A stretch of 64,000 nt of DNA from Alkaliphilus sp. B6464 (GTDB taxonomy: Bacteria > Bacillota > Clostridia > Peptostreptococcales > Natronincolaceae): contig NZ_CP058557.1 of assembly GCF_018141165.1 (NCBI RefSeq), positions 1,674,001-1,738,000 of the forward strand. The letters are read 5' to 3'. Position numbers and translations under genes: made by a program. How positions within the stretch are numbered: the first letter of the stretch is position 1; every line of letters starts with the position of its first letter. Below, piece after piece: positions 18,696-30,740 of the stretch. The notes under the pieces are model-generated. The model was not told the DNA's origin. It ran no database searches and saw only the letters and a program-made list of their open reading frames with translations.

Positions 18696-21600
18696 TTGTA
18701 CGAATTAAATAATTTTGAATCAATTAGAATAGCTTTGGCTTCTCCAGAAAAGATTAGACAGTGGTCTAAGGGAGAAGTAAAAAAACCTGAAACTATTAAT
18801 TATAGAACATTGAAGCCAGAAAAAGAAGGTCTGTTTTGCGAAAAAATATTTGGACCTACTAAAGACTGGGAATGTCATTGCGGAAAATATAAAAGGGTTA
18901 GATACAAAGGGGTTGTATGTGATCGTTGTGGCGTTGAAGTAACAAAATCTAAAGTAAGAAGAGAGAGAATGGGGCATATAGAGCTTGCTGCCCCTGTCTC
19001 ACATATTTGGTATTTTAAAGGAATACCAAGTAGGATGGGACTCTTATTAGATATGTCACCTAGATCTTTAGAAAAGGTATTGTACTTTGCGGCCTATATT
19101 GTAATCGATCCAGGTGAAACTGCCTTGACGGAAAAACAGGTTTTAACAGAGAAGGAATATAGCGAAGCTATTGAAAAATATGGCAGTAACAGCTTTAAAG
19201 CTGGAATGGGAGCAGAGGCAGTTAAGAAACTGCTAGAAAATATAGACCTTGAGGAACTATATAAAGACTTAAGACACAAGTTAAAGGAAAGTACGGGACA
19301 AAAAAGAGTACGTACTATTAGAAGATTAGAAGTAGTTGATGCATTTAAACATTCAGGAAATTTACCAGAATGGATGATATTAGATGTAGTCCCGGTTATA
19401 CCGCCAGATTTAAGACCAATGGTTCAATTAGACGGTGGACGTTTTGCTACTTCTGACTTAAATGACTTATATAGAAGAGTAATTAACCGTAATAATCGAC
19501 TAAAAAGATTATTAGATTTAGGAGCACCGGATATTATTGTACGAAATGAAAAAAGAATGCTTCAAGAAGCAGTGGATGCACTTATAGACAATGGTAGAAG
19601 AGGTAAACCTGTTACAGGTCCTGGAAATAGACCATTGAAATCACTCTCCGATATGTTGAAAGGAAAACAAGGTCGTTTCCGTCAAAACTTATTAGGTAAA
19701 CGTGTAGATTACTCTGGTCGTTCTGTTATTGTTGTTGGTCCTGACCTTAAGTTTTATCAATGTGGATTACCTAAAAAAATGGCATTAGAGTTATTTAAGC
19801 CATTTGTTATGAAAAAGCTAGTTGAAGAAAACCACGCTCACAATATAAAAAGTGCAAAAAGGATGGTAGAGAAGGTTAAGCCAGAAGTTTGGGATGTACT
19901 CGAAGAAGTAATTAGGGAGCATCCAGTACTTCTTAACCGTGCTCCTACGCTGCACAGACTTGGTATCCAAGCTTTTGAACCAGTACTAGTAGAAGGAAAG
20001 GCTATTAAACTTCATCCATTAGTATGTACTGCATATAATGCAGACTTTGATGGTGACCAGATGGCAGTTCACGTACCTTTATCTGTAGAAGCTCAGGCAG
20101 AAGCTAGATTCTTAATGCTTGCGCCTAATAATATTTTAGCACCTAAAGATGGCCAACCGATTACAACACCAACTCAGGATATGATACTTGGAAGCTACTA
20201 TTTAACTATAGAGCGAGAGGGTGCCAAAGGTGAAGGAATGGTGTTTAAAGACTTTGAAGAAATGCTAATGGCCTATGAAAATGATGCTGTTAGTTTACAT
20301 GCTAAAGTAAAGGTAAGGATGAAACTTCACAAGGATGACCCTGGTAAACTGGTTGAAAGCACTGTTGGAAGATTCATATTCAATGAAGAAATTCCTCAAA
20401 ACTTAGGTTTTGTTGATCGTAAGAAGGATTCATATGCACTAGAAGTTGATTTCCTATGTGATAAAAAGGCATTAGGAAAGGTTATAGATAAGTGCTTTAG
20501 GAAACATGGAAATACAATCACTTCTGTTATGCTTGACTATATTAAGCGAACAGGATTCAAATTTTCCACTCGAGGAGCTATTACAATAGCAGTAGGAGAT
20601 ATGGAAGTTCCAAAAGAGAAGACAGAACTTATATCTTTGGCAGAAGAAAAGGTTGATAAGTATGAGAAGGCCTTCAGGAGAGGGTTGATTTCTGACGAAG
20701 AAAGATATGAAAAGGTTATTGAAACTTGGAGTGAAACTACTGAAAAAGTAACAGAAGCCTTGATGGCGAACTTGGGCTCTATGAATAATATGTTTATTAT
20801 GGCACACTCTGGTGCTAGGGGTAGTAAAAATCAAATTCGTCAGCTTGGTGGTATGCGTGGTCTAATGGCCAACGCCACTGGTAAAACTGTGGAAATTCCA
20901 ATTAAAGCTAACTTCCGTGAAGGACTTACAGTACTTGAGTATTTCATTTCTACCCACGGTGCTAGAAAGGGTCTAGCGGATACTGCATTACGTACTGCCG
21001 ACTCTGGATACTTAACAAGACGTTTAGTTGATGTTAGTCAGGATGTTATAATAAGAGAAATAGACTGTGGTACTGAAGATGGAAGCTTAGTTAAGGCTTT
21101 TAAAGATGGAAATGAAGTAATTGAAGAGCTATACGATCGTATAGTAGGAAGATATGCACTAGAAGATATAATTAATCCTCAAACAGGAGAGGTTATTGTT
21201 CCAAAGAATGAAATGATACTAGAGGATGAAGCAGAGGAAATATGCTCTCTTGGCATTGAAGCTGTTAAGATTCGATCAACTTTAAAATGTAATACAAGAC
21301 ATGGAGTTTGTGCAAATTGTTATGGTAGAAACTTGGCAACTGGAGAGCCTGTTAAAGTGGGTGAGGCAGTAGGTATTATTGCTGCACAGTCCATCGGTGA
21401 ACCTGGTACTCAGCTTACAATGCGTACATTCCATACCGGTGGGGTTGCAGGTGCAGATATTACCCAAGGTCTTCCAAGGGTTGAAGAACTTTTTGAAGCT
21501 AGAAAGCCAAAAGGACTTGCAATTATCAGTGAAACCGGAGGAACTGTTAAGATTGTTGAAACTAAGAAAAAACGTGAAGTTGTAATCACTGATGAACACG

Positions 21601-22232
21601 GGGAAAGTATAAACTACACTATTCCTTATGGATCAAGACTAAATGTAAGAGATGGAGCAGTTTTAGAGCCTGGAGATGAAATTACAGATGGTTCAGTCAA
21701 TCCACATGATATTTTAAGAATTAAGGGTGTGGCTGGTGTACAAAACTATATTATTAAAGAAGTGCAAAGAGTATATCGTCTACAGGGTGTTGATATTAAT
21801 GATAAACATATCGAAGTAATTGTACGTCAAATGTTAAACAAGGTAAAAGTTGAAGAGGCAGGGGATTCAAATCTATTGCCAGGAAGTTTAGAGACAATAT
21901 TTGCATTTGAAGAGGAAAATGCTAAAGTAGTTACCAAAGGTGGAGAGCCAGCTGAAGGTAAACCAGTGTTATTAGGAATTACAAAAGCATCTCTTGCTAC
22001 AGAATCATTCCTATCTGCCGCTTCTTTCCAAGAAACTACTAGAGTATTAACGGAAGCTGCAATTAAAGGGAAAGAAGATCACCTAATTGGTCTTAAGGAA
22101 AATGTAATTATTGGTAAACTTATTCCAGCAGGAACTGGAATGAAGCGATATAAAAATATTGCCCTAAATACCGAGAAAACAGAAGTTGAAGTAATCAATG
22201 AAATTGATGATACAATAAATGAATGCTTATAG
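18696..22232 (+). CDS. rpoC: DNA-directed RNA polymerase subunit beta'
   Basis: 1178 aa. It has the N-terminal zinc site ([20 protein letters not shown]), the catalytic [12 protein letters not shown], and the second zinc site [13 protein letters not shown]. The bridge/trigger region includes [20 protein letters not shown]. The start is TTG at 18696 after AAGGGAGAG. It is cotranscribed with rpoB (97-nt gap). Confidence 0.98.
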   Translation: MYELNNFESIRIALASPEKIRQWSKGEVKKPETINYRTLKPEKEGLFCEKIFGPTKDWECHCGKYKRVRYKGVVCDRCGVEVTKSKVRRERMGHIELAAPVSHIWYFKGIPSRMGLLLDMSPRSLEKVLYFAAYIVIDPGETALTEKQVLTEKEYSEAIEKYGSNSFKAGMGAEAVKKLLENIDLEELYKDLRHKLKESTGQKRVRTIRRLEVVDAFKHSGNLPEWMILDVVPVIPPDLRPMVQLDGGRFATSDLNDLYRRVINRNNRLKRLLDLGAPDIIVRNEKRMLQEAVDALIDNGRRGKPVTGPGNRPLKSLSDMLKGKQGRFRQNLLGKRVDYSGRSVIVVGPDLKFYQCGLPKKMALELFKPFVMKKLVEENHAHNIKSAKRMVEKVKPEVWDVLEEVIREHPVLLNRAPTLHRLGIQAFEPVLVEGKAIKLHPLVCTAYNADFDGDQMAVHVPLSVEAQAEARFLMLAPNNILAPKDGQPITTPTQDMILGSYYLTIEREGAKGEGMVFKDFEEMLMAYENDAVSLHAKVKVRMKLHKDDPGKLVESTVGRFIFNEEIPQNLGFVDRKKDSYALEVDFLCDKKALGKVIDKCFRKHGNTITSVMLDYIKRTGFKFSTRGAITIAVGDMEVPKEKTELISLAEEKVDKYEKAFRRGLISDEERYEKVIETWSETTEKVTEALMANLGSMNNMFIMAHSGARGSKNQIRQLGGMRGLMANATGKTVEIPIKANFREGLTVLEYFISTHGARKGLADTALRTADSGYLTRRLVDVSQDVIIREIDCGTEDGSLVKAFKDGNEVIEELYDRIVGRYALEDIINPQTGEVIVPKNEMILEDEAEEICSLGIEAVKIRSTLKCNTRHGVCANCYGRNLATGEPVKVGEAVGIIAAQSIGEPGTQLTMRTFHTGGVAGADITQGLPRVEELFEARKPKGLAIISETGGTVKIVETKKKREVVITDEHGESINYTIPYGSRLNVRDGAVLEPGDEITDGSVNPHDILRIKGVAGVQNYIIKEVQRVYRLQGVDINDKHIEVIVRQMLNKVKVEEAGDSNLLPGSLETIFAFEEENAKVVTKGGEPAEGKPVLLGITKASLATESFLSAASFQETTRVLTEAAIKGKEDHLIGLKENVIIGKLIPAGTGMKRYKNIALNTEKTEVEVINEIDDTINECL

Positions 22233-22247
22233 TTTAAAAATAAATAG

Positions 22248-22276
22248 TTGACACATATTTTAACAAGTGTTAAAAT
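22248..22276 (+). promoter_or_regulatory. Promoter of the str operon
   Basis: TTGACA, 17-nt spacer, TAAAAT, then AGTGTGTTAA starting 5 nt later. The same GTGTGT follows the rpsJ and rplM promoters. Confidence 0.75.
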
Positions 22277-22314
22277 ATTAAAGTGTGTTAATTAAAAGTT
22301 GACTTTTTTATGGT

Positions 22315-22338
22315 CTGGGAGATGATATCATCTCCCAG
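22315..22338. other. 24-nt perfect palindrome in the 5' leader
   Basis: CTGGGAGATGAT and ATCATCTCCCAG, a perfect 24-nt palindrome 26 nt before the L7Ae-like gene. There is no T-run, so it is not a plain terminator. It could be a leader hairpin or an operator. Confidence 0.7.
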
Positions 22339-22364
22339 GTATTTAAAAAGGGAGGAAACTTTTC

Positions 22365-22607
22365 ATGTTAGAAAATTTAGAAGTCCAAAACAAGATTGTT
22401 GGAATTAAACAATCCACTAAAGCATTAAACCAAGATAAAGTAAAAGTTTTATTTGTTGCAGAGGATGCAGATAATCATTTACTACAACATATGAAGCAGA
22501 TTGCAAAGGAAAAAAATGTCGAAGTGGTTCATGTTGATTCTATGAAAAAACTAGGGAAAGCCTGCGGTATTGATGTAGGTGCAGCTGTTGCTGCAATTTT
22601 AAAGTAA
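22365..22607 (+). CDS. L7Ae-family ribosomal protein
   Basis: 80 aa of the L7Ae/L30e/S12e family, comparable to B. subtilis YbxF/RplGB, which binds kink-turn RNA. Visible features are GIKQSTKALNQDKVKVLFVA and the C-terminal KLGKACGIDVGAAVAAIL. It leads the str operon, the usual place in Firmicutes. The start follows GGGAGGAAAC. Confidence 0.9.
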   Translation: MLENLEVQNKIVGIKQSTKALNQDKVKVLFVAEDADNHLLQHMKQIAKEKNVEVVHVDSMKKLGKACGIDVGAAVAAILK

Positions 22608-22639
22608 CTGATTACACAATACAACTTAGGTAAAGACAG

Positions 22640-22682
22640 TTTATCTGTAGCATGTCTATCAGATAAATCTTTTATTTTATTT
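22640..22682 (+). terminator. Possible attenuator between L7Ae-like gene and rpsL
   Basis: TTTATCTG pairs with CAGATAAA across a 12-nt loop and is followed by TCTTTTATTTTATTT. The stem is weak. It may tune the ratio of the first gene to rpsL. Confidence 0.4.
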
Positions 22683-22713
22683 AAACCTTTACTATTGGAA
22701 GGAGGTGCAATAG

Positions 22714-23136
22714 ATGCCAACAATTAGCCAGTTAGTACGTAAGGGAAGAAAGCAAGAAGAGTACAAATCAACAGCCCCAGCGCTGCAAAAAGGAATGAAC
22801 TCCTTAAGAAAAAGAACAACTGACTTAAGTTCACCACAAAAAAGAGGAGTTTGTACTGCTGTTAAAACTGTTACTCCTAAAAAACCTAACTCAGCCCTAA
22901 GAAAGGTAGCGAGGGTTAGATTAACAAATGGTATTGAAGTAACAGCTTACATCCCGGGTATTGGTCATAACCTACAAGAACACAGTGTTGTTCTAATTAG
23001 AGGTGGAAGAGTAAAAGACTTACCAGGGGTTAGATACCATATTGTTAGAGGTGCATTAGATACAGCAGGAGTTGCTAACAGAATGCAATCAAGATCTAAA
23101 TATGGTGCTAAGAAACCTAAAGCAGCTAAGAAGTAA
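22714..23136 (+). CDS. rpsL: 30S ribosomal protein S12
   Basis: 140 aa; the decoding-site region reads [20 protein letters not shown] and includes the conserved [19 protein letters not shown]. The start follows GGAAGGAGGTG. First classical gene of the str operon. Confidence 0.97.
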   Translation: MPTISQLVRKGRKQEEYKSTAPALQKGMNSLRKRTTDLSSPQKRGVCTAVKTVTPKKPNSALRKVARVRLTNGIEVTAYIPGIGHNLQEHSVVLIRGGRVKDLPGVRYHIVRGALDTAGVANRMQSRSKYGAKKPKAAKK

Positions 23137-23279
23137 TTGATATCGGAGCGGTTATTAATATAGACTTCACCTATTTAGTTTATAAATAAGTGATACAATA
23201 TAAAAACAGCGCACTACGGCAATAGTTAATTGTCGAGTACCGATGAACAACTCTATTTATTATTGAGGAGGGAAGAAAA

Positions 23280-23750
23280 GTGCCAAGAAAAGGAAATGTA
23301 CCTAAAAGAGAAGTATTACCTGATCCATTATACGGTAGCAAGGTGATATCAAAATTAATCAATGCTATTATGCTAGATGGTAAAAAGGGTATTGCACAAA
23401 AAATCGTTTACGATGCTCTAGAGCTAGTACACGAAAGAACAGGTGAAGATGCACTGGAAGTATTTGAAAAGGCTATGAACAACATTATGCCTGTACTAGA
23501 AGTTAAGGCTAGACGTGTTGGAGGATCCAACTATCAAGTACCAATAGAAGTAAGACCTGAGAGAAGACAAACATTAGGACTTAGATGGTTAGTAAACTAT
23601 ACTAGAGCTAGAGGCGAAAAAGGTATGGTTGAGAGACTAGCTAAGGAAATTATAGATGCATCTAATAGTACTGGTGCAACTGTTAAAAAGAAAGAAGATA
23701 CACACAAAATGGCAGAAGCTAACAAGGCCTTTGCACACTACAGATGGTAA
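23280..23750 (+). CDS. rpsG: 30S ribosomal protein S7
   Basis: 156 aa; GTG start after GAGGAGGGA. It begins [20 protein letters not shown] and ends [14 protein letters not shown]7 organises the 3' domain of 16S rRNA. It is preceded by a 143-nt gap in which I see no clear signal. Confidence 0.97.
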   Translation: MPRKGNVPKREVLPDPLYGSKVISKLINAIMLDGKKGIAQKIVYDALELVHERTGEDALEVFEKAMNNIMPVLEVKARRVGGSNYQVPIEVRPERRQTLGLRWLVNYTRARGEKGMVERLAKEIIDASNSTGATVKKKEDTHKMAEANKAFAHYRW

Positions 23751-23831
23751 AAAAATGCTTATAAAGGCATTTTGCATATGCTATCTGTAGAAGGGTCACA
23801 AGCTACAGATTTGCATGAGAGGAGGATTACT

Positions 23832-25904
23832 GTGCCAAGGCAAACTTCACTTGAGAATACAAGAAATATTGGCATAATGGCGCATATTGACGCCGGGAAA
23901 ACAACAACAACCGAAAGAATTTTGTTCTATGCCGGAAAAATCCGTAAAGTTGCTGAAACTCATGAGGGTGGAGCACAAATGGACTGGATGGAACAAGAAA
24001 AAGAAAGAGGTATCACTATTACTTCAGCGGCTACAACATGTCACTGGAAAGATCATAAAATAAATGTTATTGACACACCAGGTCACGTGGACTTTACTGT
24101 AGAAGTAGAACGTTCACTAAGAGTGCTTGATGGATCTGTAGCAGTATTTTGTGCTAAAGGTGGAGTAGAACCTCAATCTGAAACTGTTTGGAGACAAGCA
24201 GACAAATATAGAGTACCAAGAATGGCATTTATTAATAAAATGGATATTTTAGGTGCTGACTTCTTCCAAGCTGTAGGCATGATGAAGGATAGATTAGGGA
24301 CTAATGCAGTTCCTTGTCAATTACCTATAGGTAAAGAAGATACTTTTAAAGGAATAGTTGACTTAGTTAAAATGAATGCAGTAATGTATTTAGATGATTT
24401 AGGACAACAAATGGAAATTGTAGAGATTCCTGAAGATATGAAGGAATTAGCTGCTGAATATAGAGAAAAATTAGTTGAGGCAGTATCTGAAACTGACGAA
24501 GAACTGATGATGAAATATTTAGAAGGTGAAGAGTTAACTGAAGAAGAAATCGTTAATGGACTAAGAAGAGGTACAATTAACGTTCAATTTACTCCGGTTT
24601 TCTGTGGATCATCCTATAAAAACAAAGGTGTACAATTACTTCTTGATGCTGTAGTAGCATATATGCCATCACCATTAGATATTCCAGCAATTAAAGGTAT
24701 TTGTGGAGATACAGAAGAAGAAGTTGAAAGACATTCAGACGATAGCGAACCATTCTCAGCTTTAGCATTTAAAATTATGGCTGACCCTTATGTAGGAAAA
24801 CTAGCTTTCTTCAGAGTTTACTCTGGAACAATTGAATCTGGTTCCTATGTTTTAAACTCAACAAAGGGTAAGAAAGAGAGAATTGGACGTATTCTTCAAA
24901 TGCATGCTAATACAAGAGAAGAAATATCAACTGTTTATGCTGGAGATATTGCAGCTGCTGTAGGTCTTAAAGATACAACTACAGGAGATACACTATGTGA
25001 TCCTGATAGTGTTGTTATTCTAGAATCTATGGTTTTCCCAGAACCAGTTATCCATGTTGCTGTTGAACCAAAAACAAAAGCTGGCCAAGAAAAAATGGGT
25101 GTTGCTCTACAAAAGCTTGCAGAAGAGGACCCAACATTTAAAACTTATACAGATGAAGAAACAGGTCAAACAATTATTGCAGGTATGGGTGAACTTCACT
25201 TAGAAATCATCGTAGATAGAATGCTAAGAGAGTTTAAAGTTGAAGCAAATGTTGGTAAACCACAAGTTGCATACAAGGAAACAATTACACAGGCTGTTGA
25301 AGTTGACTCTAAGTACTCTCGTCAATCTGGTGGTCGTGGACAATATGGTCACGTTAAACTAAGAGTAACACCTCAAGAACCTGGTGTAGGATATGAATTT
25401 GTTAACAGTGTTGTTGGTGGATCTATTCCAAGAGAATATATCCCAGCTGTTGATGCTGGTATTCAAGGAGCTATGAAGAGTGGTGTTCTTGGAGGATATG
25501 AAGTTGTTGACGTTAAGGTTGAACTTTATGATGGTTCTTACCATGAAGTTGACTCTTCTGAAATGGCCTTTAAAATTGCAGGTTCTATGGGCTTTAAAGA
25601 TGCTATGAGAAAAGGAAAAGCAGTGCTTCTTGAACCATATATGAAGGTTGAAGTTACAACACCTGAAGATTATATGGGAGAAGTTATTGGTGACCTTAAC
25701 TCAAGACGTGGTAAGATTGAAGGTATGGATGCAAGATCAAATGGTACTCAAGTTATTAGATCATATGTACCTCTATCAGAAATGTTTGGTTATGCAACTG
25801 ATCTTCGTTCTAAAACACAAGGACGTGCAACTTATTCAATGCACTTTGATCATTACGAAGCAGTACCAGCAAGTATTGCTGAAAAAGTTACTGCTAGTAA
25901 GTAG
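23832..25904 (+). CDS. fusA: Elongation factor G
   Basis: 690 aa translocase GTPase. G motifs are [24 protein letters not shown] and NKMD. GTG 23832 is chosen because AGAGGAGG lies 6 nt upstream and the protein then starts [15 protein letters not shown]; the in-frame ATG at 23772 gives an unrelated 20-aa extension. A small AAAATGC/GCATTTT hairpin is at 23752-23773. Confidence 0.97.
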   Translation: MPRQTSLENTRNIGIMAHIDAGKTTTTERILFYAGKIRKVAETHEGGAQMDWMEQEKERGITITSAATTCHWKDHKINVIDTPGHVDFTVEVERSLRVLDGSVAVFCAKGGVEPQSETVWRQADKYRVPRMAFINKMDILGADFFQAVGMMKDRLGTNAVPCQLPIGKEDTFKGIVDLVKMNAVMYLDDLGQQMEIVEIPEDMKELAAEYREKLVEAVSETDEELMMKYLEGEELTEEEIVNGLRRGTINVQFTPVFCGSSYKNKGVQLLLDAVVAYMPSPLDIPAIKGICGDTEEEVERHSDDSEPFSALAFKIMADPYVGKLAFFRVYSGTIESGSYVLNSTKGKKERIGRILQMHANTREEISTVYAGDIAAAVGLKDTTTGDTLCDPDSVVILESMVFPEPVIHVAVEPKTKAGQEKMGVALQKLAEEDPTFKTYTDEETGQTIIAGMGELHLEIIVDRMLREFKVEANVGKPQVAYKETITQAVEVDSKYSRQSGGRGQYGHVKLRVTPQEPGVGYEFVNSVVGGSIPREYIPAVDAGIQGAMKSGVLGGYEVVDVKVELYDGSYHEVDSSEMAFKIAGSMGFKDAMRKGKAVLLEPYMKVEVTTPEDYMGEVIGDLNSRRGKIEGMDARSNGTQVIRSYVPLSEMFGYATDLRSKTQGRATYSMHFDHYEAVPASIAEKVTASK

Positions 25905-25921
25905 TATAAAATTTTTAATAA

Positions 25922-25958
25922 TAGAATAGCAGATAAGATATTTTGTTCTGCTATTCTA
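25922..25958. other. Hairpin between fusA and tuf copy 2
   Basis: TAGAATAGCAGA pairs perfectly with TCTGCTATTCTA across a 13-nt loop. No T-run follows, so it may be a processing or stability element rather than a terminator. Confidence 0.5.
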
Positions 25959-25991
25959 ACATATATAATAAATTAATAAATTTAAATTGTA

Positions 25992-27211
25992 TATTAAGGA
26001 GGAAAATAACAATGGCAAAGGCAAAATTTGATAGAAGTAAACCACATGTTAATATTGGAACAATTGGACACGTTGACCATGGTAAAACAACATTAACAGC
26101 AGCGATCACAAATACATTAAATGTAAGATACGGAACAGGTGCAGCTGTAGCGTTTGATAAAATTGACAAGGCACCAGAAGAAAGAGAAAGAGGAATCACA
26201 ATATCTACATCACACGTAGAGTACGAAACACCAAACAGACACTACGCACACGTAGACTGTCCAGGTCACGCTGACTATGTAAAGAACATGATTACAGGAG
26301 CAGCACAAATGGATGGAGCGATCTTAGTATGTTCAGCAGCGGATGGTCCAATGCCACAAACAAGAGAGCACATTCTATTATCAAGACAGGTAGGGGTACC
26401 ATACATCGTAGTATTCTTAAACAAATGTGATATGGTAGATGACGAAGAGTTATTAGAACTAGTAGAAATGGAAGTAAGAGACTTACTTAACGAATACGAA
26501 TTCCCAGGAGATGATACACCAATCGTCAGAGGATCAGCACTACAAGCATTAAACAATCCAGAAGGACCATGGGGAGATAAGATCGTAGAATTATTCGAGC
26601 AAATCGACACATACGTTCCAGAACCAGTAAGAGCAACAGACAAAACATTCCTAATGCCAGTAGAGGACGTATTCTCAATTACAGGTAGAGGAACAGTAGC
26701 AACAGGAAGAGTAGAAAGAGGAGTAATAAAAGTACAAGACGAAGTAGAACTTGTGGGAATTGCAGAAGAATCAAGAAAAGTAGTAGTAACAGGAGTAGAG
26801 ATGTTCAGAAAGTTATTAGACCAAGCACAAGCTGGAGATAACGTAGGATTACTATTAAGAGGAATCCAAAGAACAGAGATTCAAAGAGGACAAGTATTAT
26901 GTAAACCAGGAACAATTAAGCCACACACAAAGTTCAAAGCAGAAGTATACGTATTAAAGAAAGAAGAAGGTGGAAGACATACACCATTCTTTGATGGATA
27001 CAGACCACAATTCTACTTTAGAACAACAGACGTAACAGGATCAACAAAATTACCAGAAGGAATGGAAATGGTAATGCCAGGAGATAACGTTACAATGGAA
27101 ATTGAATTAATTCACCCAATCGCTATTGAAGAAGGACTAAGATTTGCTATTCGTGAAGGTGGAAGAACAGTTGGATCTGGAGTAGTTGCTTCTATTATAG
27201 AATAATTAAAT
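25992..27211 (+). repeat. Long direct repeat, copy 2 (tuf gene with flanks)
   Basis: Partner of 9417-10636. Identity begins 20 nt before the ATG and ends 6 nt after the stop. Confidence 0.9.
26012..27205 (+). CDS. tuf: Elongation factor Tu (copy 2)
   Basis: 397 aa, identical protein to copy 1. ATG 26012 follows AAGGAGG; an in-frame extension to 25943 is not supported because it reads through the intergenic hairpin. This copy stands in the ancestral str order rpsL-rpsG-fusA-tuf. Confidence 0.98.
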   Translation: MAKAKFDRSKPHVNIGTIGHVDHGKTTLTAAITNTLNVRYGTGAAVAFDKIDKAPEERERGITISTSHVEYETPNRHYAHVDCPGHADYVKNMITGAAQMDGAILVCSAADGPMPQTREHILLSRQVGVPYIVVFLNKCDMVDDEELLELVEMEVRDLLNEYEFPGDDTPIVRGSALQALNNPEGPWGDKIVELFEQIDTYVPEPVRATDKTFLMPVEDVFSITGRGTVATGRVERGVIKVQDEVELVGIAEESRKVVVTGVEMFRKLLDQAQAGDNVGLLLRGIQRTEIQRGQVLCKPGTIKPHTKFKAEVYVLKKEEGGRHTPFFDGYRPQFYFRTTDVTGSTKLPEGMEMVMPGDNVTMEIELIHPIAIEEGLRFAIREGGRTVGSGVVASIIE

Positions 27212-27226
27212 AACTAATAATATATA

Positions 27227-27264
27227 CAAATTTAGAAGAAGGGTTAGCTCTTCTTCTAAATTTG
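27227..27264. terminator. Strong hairpin after tuf copy 2
   Basis: CAAATTTAGAAGAA pairs perfectly with TTCTTCTAAATTTG around GGGTTAGCTC. Only CATTATG follows, so it lacks a classical T-run, yet it is the only stop candidate before the S10 promoter. Confidence 0.6.
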
Positions 27265-27305
27265 CATTATGTGAAATAAAAATAAAAAAAGAGTTGAAAA
27301 AAGAC

Positions 27306-27334
27306 TTGAAATTTACAACAGTATATTATAAAAT
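27306..27334 (+). promoter_or_regulatory. Promoter of the S10 operon
   Basis: TTGAAA, 17-nt spacer, TAAAAT, followed by GTGTGTTAAG at 27341. Confidence 0.7.
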
Positions 27335-27340
27335 ATATTA

Positions 27341-27533
27341 GTGTGTTAAGAGGCGATGATGTGAAAGGTTGCCCAAAGGGGAAATTTTCACTGAGCATGT
27401 CTTGATCAAAGAATCGGGCGACAAGGCCTAATTGTCCTGTTTTTTAAAAACATATCAACACACCCGGGACAGTGTATCATGGCCTGAGTCGTACGTAAAG
27501 GAAATCACGTGCGATGAGAAGGAGGGAAATTAA
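27341..27533 (+). promoter_or_regulatory. S10 operon leader RNA with probable attenuator
   Basis: A 190-nt leader, noticeably more GC-rich than its surroundings. A hairpin GACAA-GGCCTAA-TTGTC near 27420-27436 is followed by six T. The leader's 5' GTGTGTT (27341-27347) can pair with AACACAC (27457-27463) beyond that terminator. GTGAAA/TTTCAC pairing is also visible near 27361-27390. This suggests transcription control of the operon; the ligand is unknown. Confidence 0.65.
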
Positions 27534-27848
27534 ATGGCTAAAGGCAATCAGAAAATCAGAATCAGATTAAAAGCATATGATCACAAAGCATTAGATCAAT
27601 CTGCTGAAAAAATTGTTGAAACAGCTAAAAGAAGTGGAGCAGAGGTATCCGGTCCAGTACCATTACCAACTGAAAAACAAGTTATCACTATTCTAAGAGC
27701 TGTTCACAAGTACAAAGATTCTAGAGAACAGTTTGAAATGAGAACACATAAGAGATTAATTGATATCTTAAACCCAACTCCAAAAACTGTTGATTCATTA
27801 ATGAGATTAGATTTACCAGCAGGAGTTGACATTGAAATTAAGTTATAA
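27534..27848 (+). CDS. rpsJ: 30S ribosomal protein S10
   Basis: 104 aa; [20 protein letters not shown] and the C-terminal [15 protein letters not shown] are typical. S10 also works with NusB in antitermination. First gene of the S10-spc-alpha block; start after AGAAGGAGGG. Confidence 0.97.
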   Translation: MAKGNQKIRIRLKAYDHKALDQSAEKIVETAKRSGAEVSGPVPLPTEKQVITILRAVHKYKDSREQFEMRTHKRLIDILNPTPKTVDSLMRLDLPAGVDIEIKL

Positions 27849-27943
27849 ACTCAATAGAGCTAAGATAAAGAGATGGATATTCATCCTATCTTAGAATGAT
27901 TAGCAAAAGCTAATCCTCTGTAAGATTAATAGGAGGTGTAGAT

Positions 27944-28576
27944 ATGAAAGGTTTAATAGGAAGAAAAATTGGGATGACACAAATATTTGATGAAATCGGT
28001 CTTGTTATTCCAGTAACAGTAATTGAAATTGAATCAAACGTTGTAACACAAGTAAAAACTATTGAAAAAGATGGCTACAATGCTCTTCAAGTTGGACATG
28101 GGGATGTTAGAGAAAAAAATATTAACAAACCACAAAAAGGTCATCTTGATAAAGCAGGGGTAGGTCCAAAGAGAACTCTACAAGAATTTAGAGTAGAAAG
28201 TACTGAAGGATTTACTGCTGGTCAAGAGTTAAAAGCGGATCTTTTTAAGGTAGGAGATAAGGTTGATGTTTCTGGAGTATCTAAAGGTAAAGGATTCCAA
28301 GGTACTATTAAGAGACATAACCAAAGTAGAGGACCTATGAGTCATGGTTCTAGATACCATAGAGGACCAGGATCAATGGGAGCAGCATCATACCCAGCAA
28401 GAGTATTTAAAGGTAAAAAACTTCCAGGGCATATGGGTAGTGAAAATGTAACAATTCAAAATCTTGAAGTTGTTAAAGTAGATGTTGAGAGAAATCTGTT
28501 AATTGTAAAAGGTGCGGTGCCAGGTCCAAAGAAAGGCCTAATAACAATTAACGAAAGTATAAAGCAAGGTAAATAA
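27944..28576 (+). CDS. rplC: 50S ribosomal protein L3
   Basis: 210 aa; starts [17 protein letters not shown] and contains the peptidyl-transferase-proximal loop [19 protein letters not shown]. The 95-nt gap before it contains a small CTAAGATA/TATCTTAG hairpin region. The start follows AGGAGGTG. Confidence 0.97.
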   Translation: MKGLIGRKIGMTQIFDEIGLVIPVTVIEIESNVVTQVKTIEKDGYNALQVGHGDVREKNINKPQKGHLDKAGVGPKRTLQEFRVESTEGFTAGQELKADLFKVGDKVDVSGVSKGKGFQGTIKRHNQSRGPMSHGSRYHRGPGSMGAASYPARVFKGKKLPGHMGSENVTIQNLEVVKVDVERNLLIVKGAVPGPKKGLITINESIKQGK

Positions 28577-28602
28577 TCTGGCAAGAGGAAGGAGGATGTA
28601 AA

Positions 28603-29226
28603 ATGCCTAAAGTAGCTATATATAACATTTCAGGACAACAAGTTAGCGAAATTGAATTAAATGACAGTGTGTTCGGAGTAGAAGTAAATGAACATGCAAT
28701 GTACGAGGTTGTAAAAAACCAACTAGCAAATAAAAGACAAGGAACACAATCAGCAAAGACAAGAGCTGAGGTAAGAGGTGGCGGTAGAAAACCTTGGAAA
28801 CAAAAAGGAACAGGTAGAGCTCGTGTAGGAAGTATCCGTTCACCATTATGGGTTGGCGGAGGTACTGTATTTGCACCAAAGCCAAGAGATTACAGCTACA
28901 CAATACCAAAGAAAGTAAGAAGATTAGCAATGAAATCTGCACTTACTTCAAAGGTAAACAGCAATGAATTAATAGTATTAGATGAATTAAGCTTAAAGAC
29001 TCCAAAAACAAAGGAAATGGTAAACATCCTTAAAAACTTAAATGTGGATAAGAAAGCTCTTATCGTAATGAGCGAAAAGAGTGAGGCTGTTATCAAATCG
29101 GCTCAAAATATTCCTGGAGTACAAACAGCATTAGTTAACACAATAAACGTGTATGATATCTTAAAATATGACAAGTTCATTATTACAAAGGATGCTGTTC
29201 AAAAAGTGGAGGAGGTGTACGCATAA
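28603..29226 (+). CDS. rplD: 50S ribosomal protein L4
   Basis: 207 aa; the extended loop reaching the exit tunnel reads [20 protein letters not shown]. In some bacteria L4 represses its own operon. The stop overlaps the rplW start by one base (TAATG). Confidence 0.97.
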   Translation: MPKVAIYNISGQQVSEIELNDSVFGVEVNEHAMYEVVKNQLANKRQGTQSAKTRAEVRGGGRKPWKQKGTGRARVGSIRSPLWVGGGTVFAPKPRDYSYTIPKKVRRLAMKSALTSKVNSNELIVLDELSLKTPKTKEMVNILKNLNVDKKALIVMSEKSEAVIKSAQNIPGVQTALVNTINVYDILKYDKFIITKDAVQKVEEVYA

Positions 29227-29516
29227 TGACAAATCCACATGATATTATTTTAAAGCCTGTAATTACTGAAAACAGTATGGACGATATGGCTAATAAAAAG
29301 TATACATTTGTTGTTAGCAAAAAAGCTAATAAAATCGAAGTTAAACAAGCAGTTGAAAAAATCTTCGGTGTAAAAGTGGAAAAAGTAAACACCATGAATA
29401 TGATTGGTAAAGTAAAAAGAATGGGCGCGAAAGAAGGAAAACGTGCTGACTGGAAAAAGGCTATTGTAACATTAACACCAGAGAGTAAAGAAATTGAATT
29501 CTTCGAAGGTATGTAA
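29226..29516 (+). CDS. rplW: 50S ribosomal protein L23
   Basis: 96 aa; [20 protein letters not shown] and the [20 protein letters not shown] region. L23 lies at the tunnel exit and docks trigger factor and SRP. The start overlaps the rplD stop; GGAGGTG lies in the end of rplD. Confidence 0.97.
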   Translation: MTNPHDIILKPVITENSMDDMANKKYTFVVSKKANKIEVKQAVEKIFGVKVEKVNTMNMIGKVKRMGAKEGKRADWKKAIVTLTPESKEIEFFEGM

Positions 29517-29551
29517 TTAGCCGATCTGGAATAAGAAGGAGGGAAACCGAA

Positions 29552-30382
29552 ATGTCTATTAAGAAGTTAAAACCTACTTCACCTGCGAGAAGACAAATGA
29601 CTGTTTCTACTTTTGAAGAAATAACTAGAGTTGAACCAGAAAAGTCATTATTAGAACCTATTAAAAAAAGCGGTGGTAGAAACTCATACGGTAGAATTAC
29701 TGTGCGTCATAGAGGTGGCGGAGCAAGAAGACATTATAGAATTATTGACTTTAAGAGAAATAAAGATGGTATACCTGCAAAGGTTGCAACAATTGAGTAT
29801 GACCCAAATAGAAGTGCCAATATAGCATTATTACACTATGTTGATGGTGAGAAAAGATATATTATAGCTCCACAAGGATTAAAAGTTGGGGATATGTTAG
29901 AATCTGGACCAAACGCAGATATTAAGATTGGTAATGCACTACCACTTCAAAATATGCCTGTTGGTACAGTTATACACAATATCGAAATGAAGCCTGGAAA
30001 AGGTGGTCAGCTTGTTAGATCAGCTGGAAACTCAGCGCAGCTAATGGCTAAAGAAGGCAAACATGCTCTAGTAAGACTACCATCTAGTGAAGTAAGATAT
30101 CTTCCAGTAAATTGTAAAGCAACAATTGGTCAAGTTGGTAACCAAGAGCATGAAAATATTACAATCGGAAAAGCAGGTAGAAAAAGAAATATGGGTATTA
30201 GACCTACAGTTAGAGGATCTGCAATGAACCCTAATGACCATCCACACGGTGGTGGAGAAGGTAGATCACCTATTGGACGACCAGCTCCTGTTACACCATG
30301 GGGTAAACCTGCACTTGGATACAAAACTCGTGATAAGAAAAAAGCTTCAGATAAGATGATTGTATCAAGAAGAAAGAAATAG
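29552..30382 (+). CDS. rplB: 50S ribosomal protein L2
   Basis: 276 aa; contains [20 protein letters not shown] and the C-terminal [20 protein letters not shown] with the conserved histidine near the peptidyl-transferase centre. The start follows AAGGAGGG. Confidence 0.97.
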   Translation: MSIKKLKPTSPARRQMTVSTFEEITRVEPEKSLLEPIKKSGGRNSYGRITVRHRGGGARRHYRIIDFKRNKDGIPAKVATIEYDPNRSANIALLHYVDGEKRYIIAPQGLKVGDMLESGPNADIKIGNALPLQNMPVGTVIHNIEMKPGKGGQLVRSAGNSAQLMAKEGKHALVRLPSSEVRYLPVNCKATIGQVGNQEHENITIGKAGRKRNMGIRPTVRGSAMNPNDHPHGGGEGRSPIGRPAPVTPWGKPALGYKTRDKKKASDKMIVSRRKK

Positions 30383-30425
30383 GATAAAATCCTAGAATGG
30401 TAAGCAACTGAAGGGAGGAAAAGTA

Positions 30426-30707
30426 ATGAGCAGATCGCTTAAAAAAGGACCTTTTGTTCACCAAGGACTTCTTAAGAAAATAGAAGAGATGAACGATAAG
30501 AGCGAAAAAAAGGTAATTAAGACATGGTCTAGGGCGTCCACAATTTTCCCACAAATGATCGGTCATACAATTGCTGTTCATGACGGAAGAAAACACGTTC
30601 CAGTATATGTTACTGAAGATATGGTAGGTCATAAGCTTGGAGAGTTCGCTCTAACAAGAACTTATAGAGGCCATGATGATAACGAAAAAACAACTAAGAG
30701 AAAATAA
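30426..30707 (+). CDS. rpsS: 30S ribosomal protein S19
   Basis: 93 aa; [20 protein letters not shown] start and [16 protein letters not shown] near the end. It pairs with S13 in the head of the 30S subunit. Start after AGGGAGG. Confidence 0.97.
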   Translation: MSRSLKKGPFVHQGLLKKIEEMNDKSEKKVIKTWSRASTIFPQMIGHTIAVHDGRKHVPVYVTEDMVGHKLGEFALTRTYRGHDDNEKTTKRK

Positions 30708-30740
30708 TTAAGATTTTCTATAAGGAAGGAGGTAGTTGTT

